Positions 20,501 to 32,956 of a DNA stretch of 64,000 bases are shown in pieces. The stretch is from contig JANCIK010000003.1 in NCBI GenBank assembly GCA_028532985.1, forward strand, positions 1,250,001-1,314,000, given 5' to 3'. The notes under the pieces are model-generated. The model was not told the origin of the DNA. It did not search any database and was given only the letters and a program-made list of their open reading frames with translations. The position numbers were made by a program, and so were the translations under genes. This DNA comes from Stropharia rugosoannulata (Eukaryota; Basidiomycota; Agaricomycetes; Agaricales; Strophariaceae). Every line of letters begins with the position of its first letter. Position 1 is the first letter of the stretch.

Positions 20501-22472
20501 GAGCGCATTGCTGATAATGTTGTCTCTGATAGACTGCCTCGGGGGACTGATAAATGGTCAATCGAGAGTTGTCTTACCTATAAAACATCGTCCTTACTCT
20601 GATCAGGGTGTGCTCCGACGGCGTTTTGGTACATTTCACGCGCATTGTCTAGTTGCACATGAATTTTGAAGTCCTTCCAATCTTTGAAGTGAGCAGCTTT
20701 GAGAAATGAATCATAAGTGACTATGAATTGAAAGTGTGTCGATTGCCTACCATTCACGCGTTTGAAGTCGGCATACCAAGCGCTGAACTCCAGCCAAGCG
20801 CGTAGAAGCTTGCGGCGACCTTGTTTTCCCGTTGGAAAGCTTAAGTCGGTGGAGGGAGGCTTGAGTGTGCTATCCTTGTCTACGATCTCTTCAACAAAGC
20901 CTAGGAGTTCAAACATCCGCTTACTGTGTAACAATTGAGAGATATTTATTAGAGGTCTGAATGCATAATTACTCACACATTCGGACTCCACCCCACTTTG
21001 CTTTGGAAACCTGTACTCATGACCTTAATCATGCGATTATTCCCTTTCCACAATTTGTTCTCCAGTGCACTACCAGATGTCACTGAAGGTCGGTAATATA
21101 AGGGCTTTAGTACTCACATAAGGAAAGTCTCAAATGCGAGGGCAATGGCCTGTTCTCCGTTTTTCCCGACGGGAGGGTGGGCTTTCTTGTCACGTATAAG
21201 CTCATCGATATGCTTACGCGGGATGACTCCGGGAATAACACCAGAGGCTACGCAATAAAAAGAACATTGACAGCAAACGTACAGGTCTAGAAGTTTGCCC
21301 TGTTCTTCGGTACCATCCGCTGCCTCGGAGTCGTCAACGTTAATGGTGTTGATATCTATGTCGTTGTCGAGGATGGCCCCGACGCGCCGTTTCTGCTTGA
21401 CTGATTCTAAGGACTGCCATACATCTTGACGGAAGGGAGTCGCAAGCTTATGACTGTCGAACGCCTTTTCGTACTTGTGAAAATGGTGGGTCCTGTTAGT
21501 CCTACCGAAGGGATGTTCCCCATCATCAATGCATGAAGATGTTTGCCTGCGGCGGTGTTGGTCCGGAAGCGGAGGGTTTAAGCCGTCGATATAAGACTGT
21601 GCGAGTGGCGGTGAAACGGAAGAGGATTTCCAAAATAATATCACCCAACCGTTGTCTTTAGGGCAGTAGTAAGCATTGGGGTGAGGTACTGATTTTCGCG
21701 TCTCGCTCTCTGACGGTGCAGAAGAATCCGACAAAGAATGCTGACTACTTGAAGAGTTCGCGGGAGCAGCGGAGGCGCCGGGTGGCGCTTGGTCCTTCGA
21801 CTGAGACGGAAATGTGGCAAAATTGACGCAGTATAGAGAGTGGTTGGGATCATGCAACGCATCTGCTAGCAAGGGAGGAAGAAATCCTGGACCGGGACGC
21901 TTGTGCCTTTCGCGTTCTTCGCGATTCCACCATAGAGTCTCCTCACGATTATCTCGTCCGTCGATCTTATAGTCGTTATCGATGCGGCGACTATAATCTA
22001 TAGTTTCATAATCCAGTGTAGTGGAGGACCCCTTTGTCCAGGTGGTTATGTCTGGAGGGTGGTCCCAGCCTGCGGTATAACCTCCATCCGTGGACCACTG
22101 GTTATTTACATCGGAGGGGTAAGCTGAATTTATGTTGTCTTCCCATGTATTACCTTCCGTCCCTGGCATAAGATCGGGTATCTCGTCGTCGTCCACAATT
22201 GGCTCGTCAACGACTAATTCAGGTTCACGGAATCCTGGGGAATGGTTCGTGAATGCAGAGTCATAGCGAGGAGGGGGTGCGTATGTGGTGAGGTTAGATC
22301 CTGGATTTTTGGGTCTGATAGGTAGTGGAGGTGGTTTCTGTGCATAGGCGGTAGTCGTCGGGGTGGGGACAGGGCTTGATACAGTGACCGGTGTGCTGGG
22401 CCTTGGCGCAGGTGTAGGCGCACCCGGCGTTGGAAGAGGACGCCTAGCCTTAGGCGTATCTGAAGAGTCCAT
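17524..22472 (-). CDS. Ubp2-like ubiquitin carboxyl-terminal hydrolase
   Basis: A large, multi-exon minus-strand gene of roughly 1,200 residues. The first exon (22472-21118) encodes a Pro-rich N terminus followed by an acidic region and a family-specific N-terminal region (YYCPKDNGWVILFW). The peptidase C19 domain lies C-terminal: the Cys box GLNQLGNTCYLNSLLQ, a QQD-like box RQHDVAECMDNCMFQIE, DLPPILQIQLQRVQFN, YVKFGENLYMDRFL, a coiled coil, the His box WGHYFFYSRHLPEAPDSWFKYND, and the end NPYLLVFARKG. The last exon is 17601-17524. A Ser/Glu-rich insert of about 130 residues (18786-19238 region) splits the catalytic domain, as in Ubp2 and USP25/28. In yeast, Ubp2 trims K63-linked chains with Rsp5. 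Exons 1 to about 6 were traced and the rest are approximate. Confidence 0.82.
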
Positions 22473-23358
22473 AGATGCAGACTACCAGACGCTTGAAAAG
22501 GTTCAGATTTTTGTCCGGTGAATCAACATGCAGAAATGGCGTACGTCAGGCCTCTTCGAGAACTACTTAGAAGTTAGCCTATCGATTTGCCCTGCAATCT
22601 TCGAAACTCGGTCGGACGGCAAAGCTATATCGATGTCTCTGTTCTTGAACCTAGAAGAGCACAACAACAGCTGGTTGAGGCAGTATGTTCAAACGCGTGA
22701 GCTTGGAGTGATAGATGGGGTATAAAGTGTCACTAACTGAAGCAATCAGCCAGAGATACTTACATAATCAGCATCAACGCACCAGCGCTTCAACCCGTGA
22801 AGGATCAATTCAATGCCGGAGCAGTTGCGGGGCAGAATTGCATTGGAATTGCCCCTTGTTGTTGCCTTGTTGGCCCCTTGTTGTCTTCAGTTGCGATGAT
22901 ACGGTAGATCACAAGCTTAGCAGCTTTCTGTAACATCATGGAGCATTTATTACCTCTCTGAAAAGGAGACAATGAACCAACAATACCGCACTGTCCATTA
23001 CAAGCAAAATACAAGTCCATTAGATTCTAGAATTTAGCTTTACAAACCAATTCATGCAAACATCCAATATATCATAGTTGTATCATGGAAAGGGGAGTTT
23101 CTCATCATGCGTAGCATCAAATAAAATACTGCGCCGGCCCATGAAATGGAAGATTACTTTTCTTATATCACTCTGACTCGGATTCATTCCAGGGGTGTGT
23201 CCGAGGGCCATGCTAGGCGCCCTACAGCCTTGCTACAGCCGCAGCAGCGCAGTACCTGCGGAGTCTGAAATGTATACTTAAAAAGGAGACTCGGTGATTA
23301 CTTATACCCCACACTGTTCATTCATCTATCCACTCGAACAATCTATCCATCTCCTATT
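22473..23358. other. Divergent promoter region, Ubp2-like / PB1 gene
   Basis: 886 bp separate two divergent start codons. I see no supported gene. A small imperfect tandem of CCCCTTGTTGTTG-like units sits at about 22852-22888. ACTTAAAAAGG at about 23276 may be a degenerate TATA element for the PB1 gene. Confidence 0.4.
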
Positions 23359-25877
23359 ATGCGCTTCAAATTCACCAAGGACGGCCACACCCGCAGTATA
23401 GAGTTTCAACATGCACCCACCTGGACCGCACTGGCTGCCAGGCTGCAGAGTATTTACAACATTCCGGAAGACAAAATCGGCATCTCCTACATAGACGCAG
23501 ATCAAGATGAAATTACAGCAAGTTCGAATGAGGAACTGCAAGACTTCTATCAGGTCTCTCACCAGCCGGGCTCTGTTGTCAAGTTTAACGTATGGGACTT
23601 GAGCATCTCTCGAGGAAGTCCTACCGCGCTCAATGGACCTGCTACTAACGCAAACAATCTCGGGCAAGACAACTTCGAGTTTGTCGAACATGGGTGGCCG
23701 CGCCTTGATGCTTTCCCCATATCTGCCTTTATGGAGTCTACAGGAACTTCCGAGGCACCTCACGCATACGTCGAGATTGTTAATAGCGATATAAGTGGCT
23801 TTGCTAAGGACGACAATGACACCTCGGACGCCGAATCAGTTGACCAAGCATCTACTGCTCGGCAAGCATCTCTTCAAGGAAAGGGAAAGCAGCGCTCATC
23901 CTCCTTCGGCGCTGCCTCTGTCACATCCCTTCTTGGTGCAGAACCGTCTGAGAAGTACCCCATACATGTTCTTGACCACAACTCTGTGCTCAAGCCCTCT
24001 GCACCCGAGTTTCCCGAACAGGAGGCTGCTGTAAACTTGACGGGGAGACCTGATGATCATAGCACTCCCAAGGTGACAACAAATGATATCAAGGAGGAGC
24101 CCGAGTCAACTGCGCAATCAGGTACGCAAGGCCCTGCCGAATCCGCAGCTGCCATTGAGGATCCTCCGTTACCTCCACTTGACTCCATTATGGAAAACTC
24201 CAATGCGGGTGCCACACTTTCACATGATATAGCGGCTCTCCTTACAACGGTGACCAATGTCGTCAATGCACATCCTGAACTATCAGAGGGCATTCGCAAC
24301 ATCGTCAACAATGCTCGCTCTGGTACCTATTGGAGTCGCCATCGTGCTGCTTTGACTGAAACTGTTAATGAATTAACTAATCGTTCGGAGGATGTTCGGC
24401 ATGCTGAGGAAGAAGCGGCACGCAGTGTCAACGATGCTTTGGCAAATTTTTTCCGTTCCTTATCCGTAGGTCCGTCGACAGGCAATGCAGAAGCCAGCAC
24501 AGTGAGACCTAGAGACTCCTCTGGACCTCCTCACAGGCCTCTGTGGGGCAGCAGGTCATCAACATCTCTTAACCTCCGTCGTCCGTGGTCCTCTAATTGG
24601 CACCTTCCTCCATGGTCATTTGGAGGGGAACCACCGATTTTTGGTCCGCAGCCCGGTCACTTCTATCCCGGGCATGTTCCTCCTCCTGCGCATTTCCATG
24701 GCCCCATGCCTCCACCCCCACCACCTCCGCCGCCCAGAAGTCCACCCACTGCAGCTGGGCCGCCGCCGCCGCCTCCGCCTCCTCCTCCCGGAGTCGTGCC
24801 CCATGAAGAAGTATCTGGACAGTCACTCCCTGGAAGCCACCGTTCACGATCTCCTCGACAGTTACCTAGGTCACCACATCATGGGCGACATGGCTACCAT
24901 GGATTTGGACCACACATGGGTAGAAGAGGTGGCCACCATGGTCATAATGTTTTTATACATCCCCCGCCACCGCCGCCACCACCACCACGTCCCGACGAAG
25001 TATTGCTCCACCCGCTACCCGGAGTTCCCCCTCCCCTTGGACAAACACCGCCTCAAATCCCGCCTCATATGGTTGGCGCTGGTTTTGTGCCACCTTTCCC
25101 TCCTGAATCGTCCGCTGCCCCTGTATTCCGAGAACCCATTCCTAATACTATCCAAGGGCCTCAAATGCATACCAATACGTCATCTGGTCCTTCCCGAACC
25201 TATGTTAATCCGTTTTCAGGACACGAAGGTGATACCGAGCCTTCAAACGAGCAACAATTGCGCGCGCAGCTGGAAGCAGCCAAGATGGCGTACAAAGAAC
25301 AGAAGGAGGCGTACCGTTTGGCGCGTGAAAGGCGCAAAAAAGAAAAGGACGTGTTTAATGCCGCAGAAGACAAATCGTAAGTACATATACACACTGATCT
25401 TTGAGAGCGCCATTGACCAACTTTATAGGCCTTCTAATAATCTAGTCAATGAAGGGCCGTCGCAGATTGTTAGCCAAGGGCGCAATGGGTACCCGCAATT
25501 GGAGATGTACAGTGTGCCGAGCCCTGGTCCGAGGCGTCACCACACGCACCTGGGCCATGGATCAAGTAGCCGGGGAGGTGAAAGAAAGGCTGAGAATCTG
25601 AATGCACGCGCACAGTCGCGGATTGCGAAGCGACTGGCGGATGTGAGTACTCCTGTTGGCTTGATCGAGTAGACAAAGCTGACAAGCGACGCAGATGGGA
25701 TTTTCCGAAGCGTCGTACCCTGATTTACCGGACAAGATCAAGGCGCAAATGCCAGATAATGGGGCCGCTATAACGAAAGAAGACGAGGATGACGCCGTGA
25801 CGACGCTATTGGAGGAACTACTCGCACGCTCTGCCCGGTCACCTAGTGGCTCTGGCATGCGGGGTGCATGGCATTGA
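23359..25877 (+). CDS. PB1 domain protein with C-terminal UBA-like segment
   Basis: Exons 23359-25376, 25429-25642 and 25695-25877 give 804 residues. Residues 1-80 form a PB1 domain: basic FKFTKDGHTRSIEF at the start and the acidic OPCA-type run YIDADQDEITASSNEEL. Residue 106 begins FEFV in an acidic-polar context (GQDNFEFVEHGW), matching the Atg8-interacting form [WFY]xx[LIV]. The middle is disordered, with several poly-Pro runs (around residues 440-560), then a charged coiled coil (EQQLRAQLEAAKMAYKEQ). The C-terminal 60 residues (RIAKRLADMGFSEASYPDL, then DDAVTTLLEELLA) resemble a UBA domain, with MGF in the loop. PB1 plus UBA recalls p62/NBR1, but no ZZ finger is visible. An autophagy-receptor or adaptor role is inference. 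Confidence 0.72.
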
Positions 25878-26436
25878 ATTTATCTGTAATACAAATGTAG
25901 TGTAGCAGTTGTTGACTGTTGTTAGTGAAAGGCAAGCTTATGTTGTAATTACTGATATATTTAAATTGCCGGCTTTATTGCTGCCGTGTGATTGTGTGAA
26001 GAGGGAAAATGGCAGAGCCCCGTCGCGAGCCTTTGTGCTTAATTACCGCCATGCACCGCGGCGGTGAGTTTACTCATCCCGCCGTTTGTTCTCGTTGGGA
26101 CCACCGCCCAGCCTGGTTTTCTGTTAAATAGCGCCGTATATGTTACCCACTTCCTGCAAAGTGCCCCGAACACGAGGACGCAAAGCTTCACGTATGTGCC
26201 TGTGTACTACTCCCTCTGCAAATTTAGGAATAACACGCCCTGCTTCGGACAGGTCCGTAATCGATAGCGTTGCAATTAGCGTCCTGCCTAGCTCAGCGAA
26301 ACAAAGTCCTCTATTTGCTTTATATTCTGCCCCTGCATTGTTCTCGGACCATTGTCCCATTCTCCATATCCCCGCAGCGTACGTTTCATGTCTTGTGTTT
26401 TTTTTATATCATTATGAGAGCTGATGTTGTATTAGT
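25878..26436. other. Intergenic stretch between PB1 and F-box genes
   Basis: No supported gene; frames at 26064-26424 have no domain. It should hold the PB1 gene 3' end and the F-box gene promoter. A TTTTTTTATATC run lies just before the F-box start. Confidence 0.4.
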
Positions 26437-28302
26437 ATGGATCCTAATCCCGCCCAGCAGATCACCAATCACGCATTCAGTACCTCCGCATCGCAAAGCG
26501 TGTCGCTTAATACGGATGTCACGTCCATGCACGTCGATAGCTCTTTGCAAACAACTACAACCACGAACCCTGCCCAGCCCCAACTTTTCAATCCTCAGCC
26601 CCCGTCGAGGGCTTTTCAGATGGCAAAAATGCGCTCTCGCGCCGGCCATTATACGGCCTTGGCCAACCGCATGTTCCAGTCAATCACGCAGGACTGGGTA
26701 CCTGAAGTTCTGACTGCAGAGCAGAGAGCCGATCAGTTGAACGCCACGCGGAAACGAGTCGAACATATAGCGTCTCTCTGCCAGTTGCACGAGCAACAGA
26801 AGAAGACCAACCCGAATATCTCCCTGGATCGCCTCGAGTATGCGCTTTTCGCAGCGCGTGTAGATTACAGAGCACATTTTCCACGCATTTTCCGGGTCAA
26901 CGACCTCCCGAACGAGATACTTTGCAACATCTTTAGCTATGCCTGCTGGTCTGCACCTGATCCGGCGAATAGCGTTCGCTATCGCCTGTACATATCATGG
27001 GTCTGCCGGCTCTGGCGTCAGGTCATAATTGGCGAGAAATCAACCTGGAACAACATTCTCTTTACAGATTACCCAAATTACGAACGTTCCATGACATGGC
27101 TGGAGCGTGCCGCTAATACGACGATCGACGTGCGTATTGCCGACACAAAGGAGAAGCCGTGGACCGTGGAAATAGCAAAGGTTGTTATCAACAAGATTTT
27201 TGCGAAACTAACGACCATTCGCACATTTGTCGTTGTTTTGCAAGATTGGGACCCGATTCTGCATATCTTGCACGAGCTACACCGCGTCAAGAGGGACAAC
27301 TTGCGCTTGATCCTCGAACGACTGGAATTCCACCGGACTGGCCATCTTTATCACCAAGCAGGTATTATCCACGATTCGGCTTTTTACAGCCTTTCGTTGC
27401 CCTTGTTCGGGGGTGCACATGTCCCGTCCTTGAAGCACCTGACGGCGAGTGCGATTCACATCCAATGGGCTCCTTCAGTCCTTCGCAACCTGCTCACATT
27501 TGACATGCGACGTATACCACTCGACCGTCTCCCGACTAATCAAGACTTCCGCGCAATTCTTATGAACTCACCCATGTTAGACAAACTCGTCCTCGACAGC
27601 GCGGGCCCCCGGTGGCCCATGACGCCCACTCCCCCACCGCCAATTGTGATGCGACACTTAATATCTGTTGCAGTTGGGGACTTCAGACCCGCATACGGTG
27701 CATACTGTCTCTCACAGTTTGCCTGCCCAAATGCGCTAGATCTTACATTGATGAATCTCATCCGCGAAGACTACTCGCCAGTGTACCAGGCACTAACCGG
27801 TGCGACGCCCAAGCTGCGCGTACTGACACTCTTCGGCTCAGACCTGCCTATGGGGCCCACGCTTCCTGGCGCGCGCATCGCATTTGTCCAATTTCTCGCC
27901 GCCCTGCCGGAGGTCGCTCTCCTGCGCATCAACAAGGTGAGCGCCGACGTGCTCAATCTCTTCATGTGGGACGCGGAGCGCATGGTTTCCGCGGTGGGCG
28001 TCGTCGGTGCAGTCTCGAAGATCAACAACCCGGTGTGCCCGAAGCTTGAAACGCTCGAGTACCACAACATAGAGACACCATTCATAGCGACGTGGGTCGC
28101 CGCGCGGCGGCAGATGGGGTTCCCGCTGAAGAATATCTATGTCGGCGAACAGACCGCGAAGGACGTTACTCCAGTGGATCGGCACACTCTGATCAGTGCT
28201 ATGGGAGGCCATGGCGTGCCCACAGTGCTGAACGGGCTGATGCGACCGAAAGAAGAAATGGAACTTCTGAGGCGCCCATTGACGCACAGACAATCAGTTT
28301 AG
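26437..28302 (+). CDS. F-box protein
   Basis: One uninterrupted exon of 621 residues, unusual for this intron-rich neighbourhood but common in agaricomycete F-box families. An N-terminal Ser/Thr/Gln-rich part and a helical stretch (EVLTAEQRADQLNATRKR) precede the F-box at about residues 153-200 (RVNDLPNEILCNIFSYACW, then YISWVCRLWRQVI). The remainder has irregular leucine-rich features (LKHLTASAIHIQW, PKLRVLTLFGSDLP, PKLETLEYHNIE) as in LRR-type substrate-binding regions. The F-box binds Skp1 and places the protein in an SCF ubiquitin ligase; the substrate is unknown. Such families expand rapidly in mushrooms, so a one-to-one orthologue is not expected. Confidence 0.85.
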   Translation: MDPNPAQQITNHAFSTSASQSVSLNTDVTSMHVDSSLQTTTTTNPAQPQLFNPQPPSRAFQMAKMRSRAGHYTALANRMFQSITQDWVPEVLTAEQRADQLNATRKRVEHIASLCQLHEQQKKTNPNISLDRLEYALFAARVDYRAHFPRIFRVNDLPNEILCNIFSYACWSAPDPANSVRYRLYISWVCRLWRQVIIGEKSTWNNILFTDYPNYERSMTWLERAANTTIDVRIADTKEKPWTVEIAKVVINKIFAKLTTIRTFVVVLQDWDPILHILHELHRVKRDNLRLILERLEFHRTGHLYHQAGIIHDSAFYSLSLPLFGGAHVPSLKHLTASAIHIQWAPSVLRNLLTFDMRRIPLDRLPTNQDFRAILMNSPMLDKLVLDSAGPRWPMTPTPPPPIVMRHLISVAVGDFRPAYGAYCLSQFACPNALDLTLMNLIREDYSPVYQALTGATPKLRVLTLFGSDLPMGPTLPGARIAFVQFLAALPEVALLRINKVSADVLNLFMWDAERMVSAVGVVGAVSKINNPVCPKLETLEYHNIETPFIATWVAARRQMGFPLKNIYVGEQTAKDVTPVDRHTLISAMGGHGVPTVLNGLMRPKEEMELLRRPLTHRQSV

Positions 28303-28903
28303 TTAGTACTACTGCTATCGATGCTTTCTACTCCGTACCCCTGCTTTTGCTTTGATATCGCTCTCAAGTACTTAATTTATCTTTGCTACTGATATGTACT
28401 TTCCACGAGTTAATTGTAGCTTGTATATCTAGAGATTGTGTTTGAGTAATTATACCGTTCTCATCTCATCACACATCAAAAAGGTGGAGTGGCACCCGTG
28501 CGCGTGCCATACGATCAACGTATGCACATACAATGACCTTTTGCGGCTCGGCTCGGCTTGGCCCCATAGGTGAACGCGATCGACATTATCCCAAACCGTC
28601 GCGCGGAAGCAGATTTTGAGGTACACTTCTACAAATGGTAAAAGGTTCAACTGACGTCGTATGCCTCCGTCCTGGTCGATTAACCAACTGTCCCAATGTT
28701 AGGTATGTACGAACTCTAGCAATACAATGATTTGTCTCTGAGACTTCGGAACCAGCGAGAACACTGTGAGAACAGTGCACATGTATAATATATTAGAGAA
28801 TGTGTTAGGAATGTAGAATGCGAGTGAGTCAAGAGGCACTGAAAGTACATGCAAGCAACTCCGGTACGCCATTAAGAAATGACTATGTATGTACAATAAT
28901 TGC
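28303..28903. other. Intergenic stretch, convergent 3' ends
   Basis: No supported gene. The F-box gene and NAN1 end towards each other here, so it should hold two 3' UTRs. Confidence 0.45.
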
Positions 28904-31900
28904 TTAGCTGGAAACTTTTTTCCGCTTCTTTCCGTTCAGAAGCGGACTTGGTGTCGCAGCGTTGTAAGCCGGGAGAGCATTGTTGTCCGCCGCATGGGTA
29001 GATAGCCGTTTCGGTCGCGAAAGTGGTGTTTCTAATACGCGGGGGATGCCTTTGATCTCCTTCGGGTGAACCCCATTTATTTTCTTGGGAACAACAGGCC
29101 CTGCGGGCGGACTTCCTAGAGGAGCAATTGGTCAGAAAAGGCCTAGTGGAGTTACTAGGCAGCAACACCAACCTGTCATGCAGCGCGCTCTGAAAAGCTT
29201 TGTGAAAGCATCCATTTCTCCGGGGTTAGGGACACGCGAAGCATGACCAAGTGAAGTGATGGGGATGTCTTGTTCTTCCTCCATAATAACATCTTCATCG
29301 CCATCATCGTCCACAGTCTTATCTGTGATACGGGTCTCGGCTGGTCGAGGTGTCAAGTATGTGCTTATCAAAGGGTTAAACATGGAGGAGAGGGAGGGCG
29401 CAAGATAAACAGGCGTATCAAACATGTCTGCAGGTTTGCCATCTTTTCTCTGGAGATCGGCCACATGGACGTGGTCCGAGTGATTAGATGCAAAGGCAGA
29501 TACACCAAATATATCCTCAAATAGCGTCCTTTTTTGCGGCTGGTGTTGTGTATGTATCGTTTTGGCAGTGTTGGTCAAGTCTTTGAGAATCTGTTTAGAG
29601 TCCCCAAACAGTACAACCCTCCAAGAATGAGTGATGCCGACTAGGTTGAAACCTGAAGCTGAGGGAGAAGGTGAGGACGCCAGAGCAGCGTTTTGCAAAC
29701 CAAAAGGAAGGGAATAGATGGCTGTTGGAGAGTTCGACGAAGCCTGATATGTAGAAACCGTCGTGCGACGTTCGTCTCCATCTGTAGTAGGCGAATGCAG
29801 CACCGCAAAAGTCGCCTCCTTTGGATGAGGGATGACCTTGACGATTGGCTGTGGAGGCACATAAGACCATGCAACTGAGTGATTTTAAACGTCAATGTCC
29901 ATTAACCACGGCAACTTTTTTTTAAACAAACGCACCGCAACTACTTATCAAATCCCACATTACAAGGGACTTTTCATAGGTAGCTAAGAGATATCTGCCG
30001 TTGTTTCCTATAAAATGAACGAGGAATGTCTTTTCTGTGGTCGGTAACGTCAAAGTTTGACAAAGTGAGCCCGACAAAGCATTGTACACAGCAATGTAAG
30101 CACCGACGGCAACAGCGAAAAGAGAGGTATCAGGGGACCACGAAACAGACGAAGGAGTTTCGGTGCGGAAGTTAAGGGAGGAGAACGAAACCCAGGAATC
30201 TGAATCACTCAATGAATGAGTCCTGAGTAGAAATTTGAAAGACCATAGACATACCATTAGCAGCTCCCGCCACTGTCGTCGAACCAGAAGCGACCGGCCG
30301 ACTCAACAACTTCCAAACTTTGATGAGACCATCTTTACCCGTCGAGATCAGTTTTGAGGCCGTGTTATCACTGGATGCAGGACTAAAGCTAATATCTGTT
30401 ACTCTTGCAGTTCCATGAGGTCGATCGATACGGGTGTTGAGAGTCCAATTATCTTGCTTCTTATCCCAAAACCAAAATTTAAGGTATACGTCCGTAGGGA
30501 AACCGGCATCGCCTTCTCGACTGTCAACGGTAGCCATCCAGTCTCCGGACGAGGAGATAGCAACATTGTCTACATGGGCAAATGTGAGAGGTTTATCGTC
30601 TCTTCGTGAAACCCTATTTGACGGGGATATTTCGAGCTCGCCGAGAAGTGTGGATCCAAAGGGGGAGTATATTTGAAGGGATGATGGATGAGATGATGGC
30701 AGAATGAAAGTGGAAGTGAGAGGATGCACCGCAATCGGCGTAGAAGTAGCTTTTGCAGCAGGCGTCAAGTTTGATGTCTGGGCAGGATCTAAATTTTGGC
30801 ATCCAGTTAGAAAGGACAGTAAAAACGGGTCATATCTGTTTTCATACCTATTTTGATTCTAGAATAGCTTCTAGACACCTTGAGGGTGGTTGCACGAATA
30901 AATATGTAAGTCGCATCAGCGAGGCCAATGAGATATTCCTCTTCCCCCACGCCATTTTTTGGAGATAATATTGAAACAGTGCTGATAGGAGCACCCAAAC
31001 GAGGCACAAATTCTTTCTTGCCTGTGTGTAACTGCCAAATAACGAGCACTGATTCTTCGCCGCCACTGAGCAGGTAAGCGCCATTGGGGGTGAATGACAG
31101 AGATGAAACGGCATGGGCGTGCCAGTGAAGTAGTCTTGTCTGCGTACGCTTTTCTACACCATGGGCATTGACCGCAAGATTGTCATTGAGGCAATACCAT
31201 AAGCGGATGACACCCTTATCGTCGCCTGTCGCAAAATATTCTTCTGAAGGATGGAATGCCAAACATCTGAGACGTTCCGGAGAAACATACTTGGTGAAGC
31301 CAGATGACAACGATGATGTTTTCGCGACGTATATCGTGTGACCAGCTGCAGCTACCAGCCAAGCTCCATTTGCAGATATAGCAAGACCACTTGGAAGTTT
31401 TGTTTTGCCAATGAATGTTATTCCCTCATGACTTCCAGTGCTATCCGAAGACTTGATAGAAATTTGCATAACAACAGCATTTTTGTCTTCAGCGTAGTGA
31501 GTAAGGTTTGGAATTGACAGAGCCTAACGATGCTCACCATTACTCCCCACCTTCTTTTTGGACAGCGATGCTGCCACAAATATGGACCCTTTGAACTGTT
31601 CATGGCAGCATATATAGTGTATCGGCTGACCAACATCGATCGTCTGCAGCAAGGTCGCGTTGATGAAATCCCAGATCATTACTTTTCCGTCCAATGAGCC
31701 CGTTATGAGCTGGAATGCATTGCTGGGATTCAAGACGGCTGAAGTAAGAATGTCGGATTGGGATTTAGCGTCTGCTAACGTTGGGGAAGTTAATGTGGAG
31801 ACAACCGAGCCAGTCGCCGTGGAATAGATCTTTACTGACGACCCCACTAATGAAAAGAAGTAGCTGGTGTTCCATTAGATATGAGGAAAAAAACGAGCAG

Positions 31901-32165
31901 ATAATACTCACCTTCCATCTTTTGTAAAAATGGGTGATATCCTACTGGAAGACGGATCGGTAAGAGACGCCCAATTCCACGGGATATCGTCCTCCCAACT
32001 GGACGGTGCAGTACATTGTGGCTCGACCTGGTTTGCAGTTGAAGGTATTTTTGTGTTGATTCCCTTTCCCTTTTGTTTGTTTGATAGAGTTTTGGGAGTC
32101 TCTTTGAGGGATATTTTAGTGGTCTTAGCGTGCTTTGGGGTCGAAGCAGCCATTTGAGACGGCAT
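28904..32165 (-). CDS. NAN1: Nan1/Utp17 (WDR75) t-UTP subunit of the SSU processome
   Basis: Seven exons (32165-31912, 31863-31538, 31486-30848, 30788-30255, 30199-29936, 29874-29173, 29115-28904) give 976 residues with consistent phases. The gene has two WD40 propellers: the first from YFFSLVGSSVKIYSTAT through DGKVMIWDF and DDKGVIRLWY to VLVIWQLHTGKKEFVPRL, the second from HPLTSTFILPSSHPSSLQIYSP through DGLIKVWK to WSPDTSLFAVAVG. The motif LLHWHAHAVSSLSFTPNGAYLLSGGEE is diagnostic for the WDR75/Nan1 family. The basic C-terminal tail (GKKRKKVSS) is a likely nuclear/nucleolar signal. The product joins the UTP-A complex that binds the pre-rRNA 5' ETS and supports rDNA transcription. The in-frame ATG at 32153 is an alternative start. 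Confidence 0.88.
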
Positions 32166-32956
32166 TCAGAATCTATCTTCTCATAATACACCACAAAAAA
32201 ATGAGCCAAACAACTGCCAAACAGCGGCTTAAAACAGATCGCGTTTCGATCGTGACCAACTTCTTGCGGTCACCTTTCATCATTGCCTTGCACCGTGGCG
32301 TTCAGGCTACTTGAACTCTTCTGCCCCGATACATCATTTTCACCAAATGAAATGCCGCATGGTTAAAATCGGAGAACGTGGTATAACCGGATTAACCTTT
32401 CTTTATGCTCTTCAGATTCTTGTGCATTAGGTGACAGCAGCCGCTAGTCAAGTGTTCCTCATGCAACGAACTTGCAGTGCAACTAGCATGGTCGTTGTCT
32501 CCCGATAGTACGAATGTTCCTACACAAAGAGTATATGAAGCCACGCGCCGCAATTTTCAGTCACCGGGTATGTGCGCACCGAGCCCATAACACATAGCAA
32601 CGAGGTAGAGCTCTTGTTCTACCTTAGCTCCTCAAGGACGTAGCTAGATTTATCAATGTAATAACCACTCCGGAAAATTGAGGCTTTCTGTTCAACCTAA
32701 AAGTAGAAAAAAACAATTCAAAAACTATAAAACTCAACCGTACTCAAGTTTTTTTATGTAGTTTTGTGTAGACCGAAAAGGCTCAACTTGCCGGAGAGAA
32801 GTAACAAGGTCACTCATTTCCGTATCTACGGCAAAGTAACGCATATAATTACAACGCAATTACACCAATGTCATTATCATGCAGCAGGTTAATGAGAATA
32901 ATAGCAGATATAAATTATGTGGGTGTAGTCCCAGCGAACAATAAGCAATGAGGCGC
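32166..32956. other. Intergenic stretch: NAN1 promoter
   Basis: No supported gene. It lies upstream of NAN1 and downstream of the methyltransferase stop codon. Several AT-rich tracts occur around 32700-32900. Confidence 0.4.

Noticed and set aside
24620..25672. 350-residue frame overlapping the PB1 gene in another frame
   Set aside because: It overlaps the proline-rich exon where codon bias keeps other frames open. It crosses the splice junction at 25376 without regard to it and has no domain.
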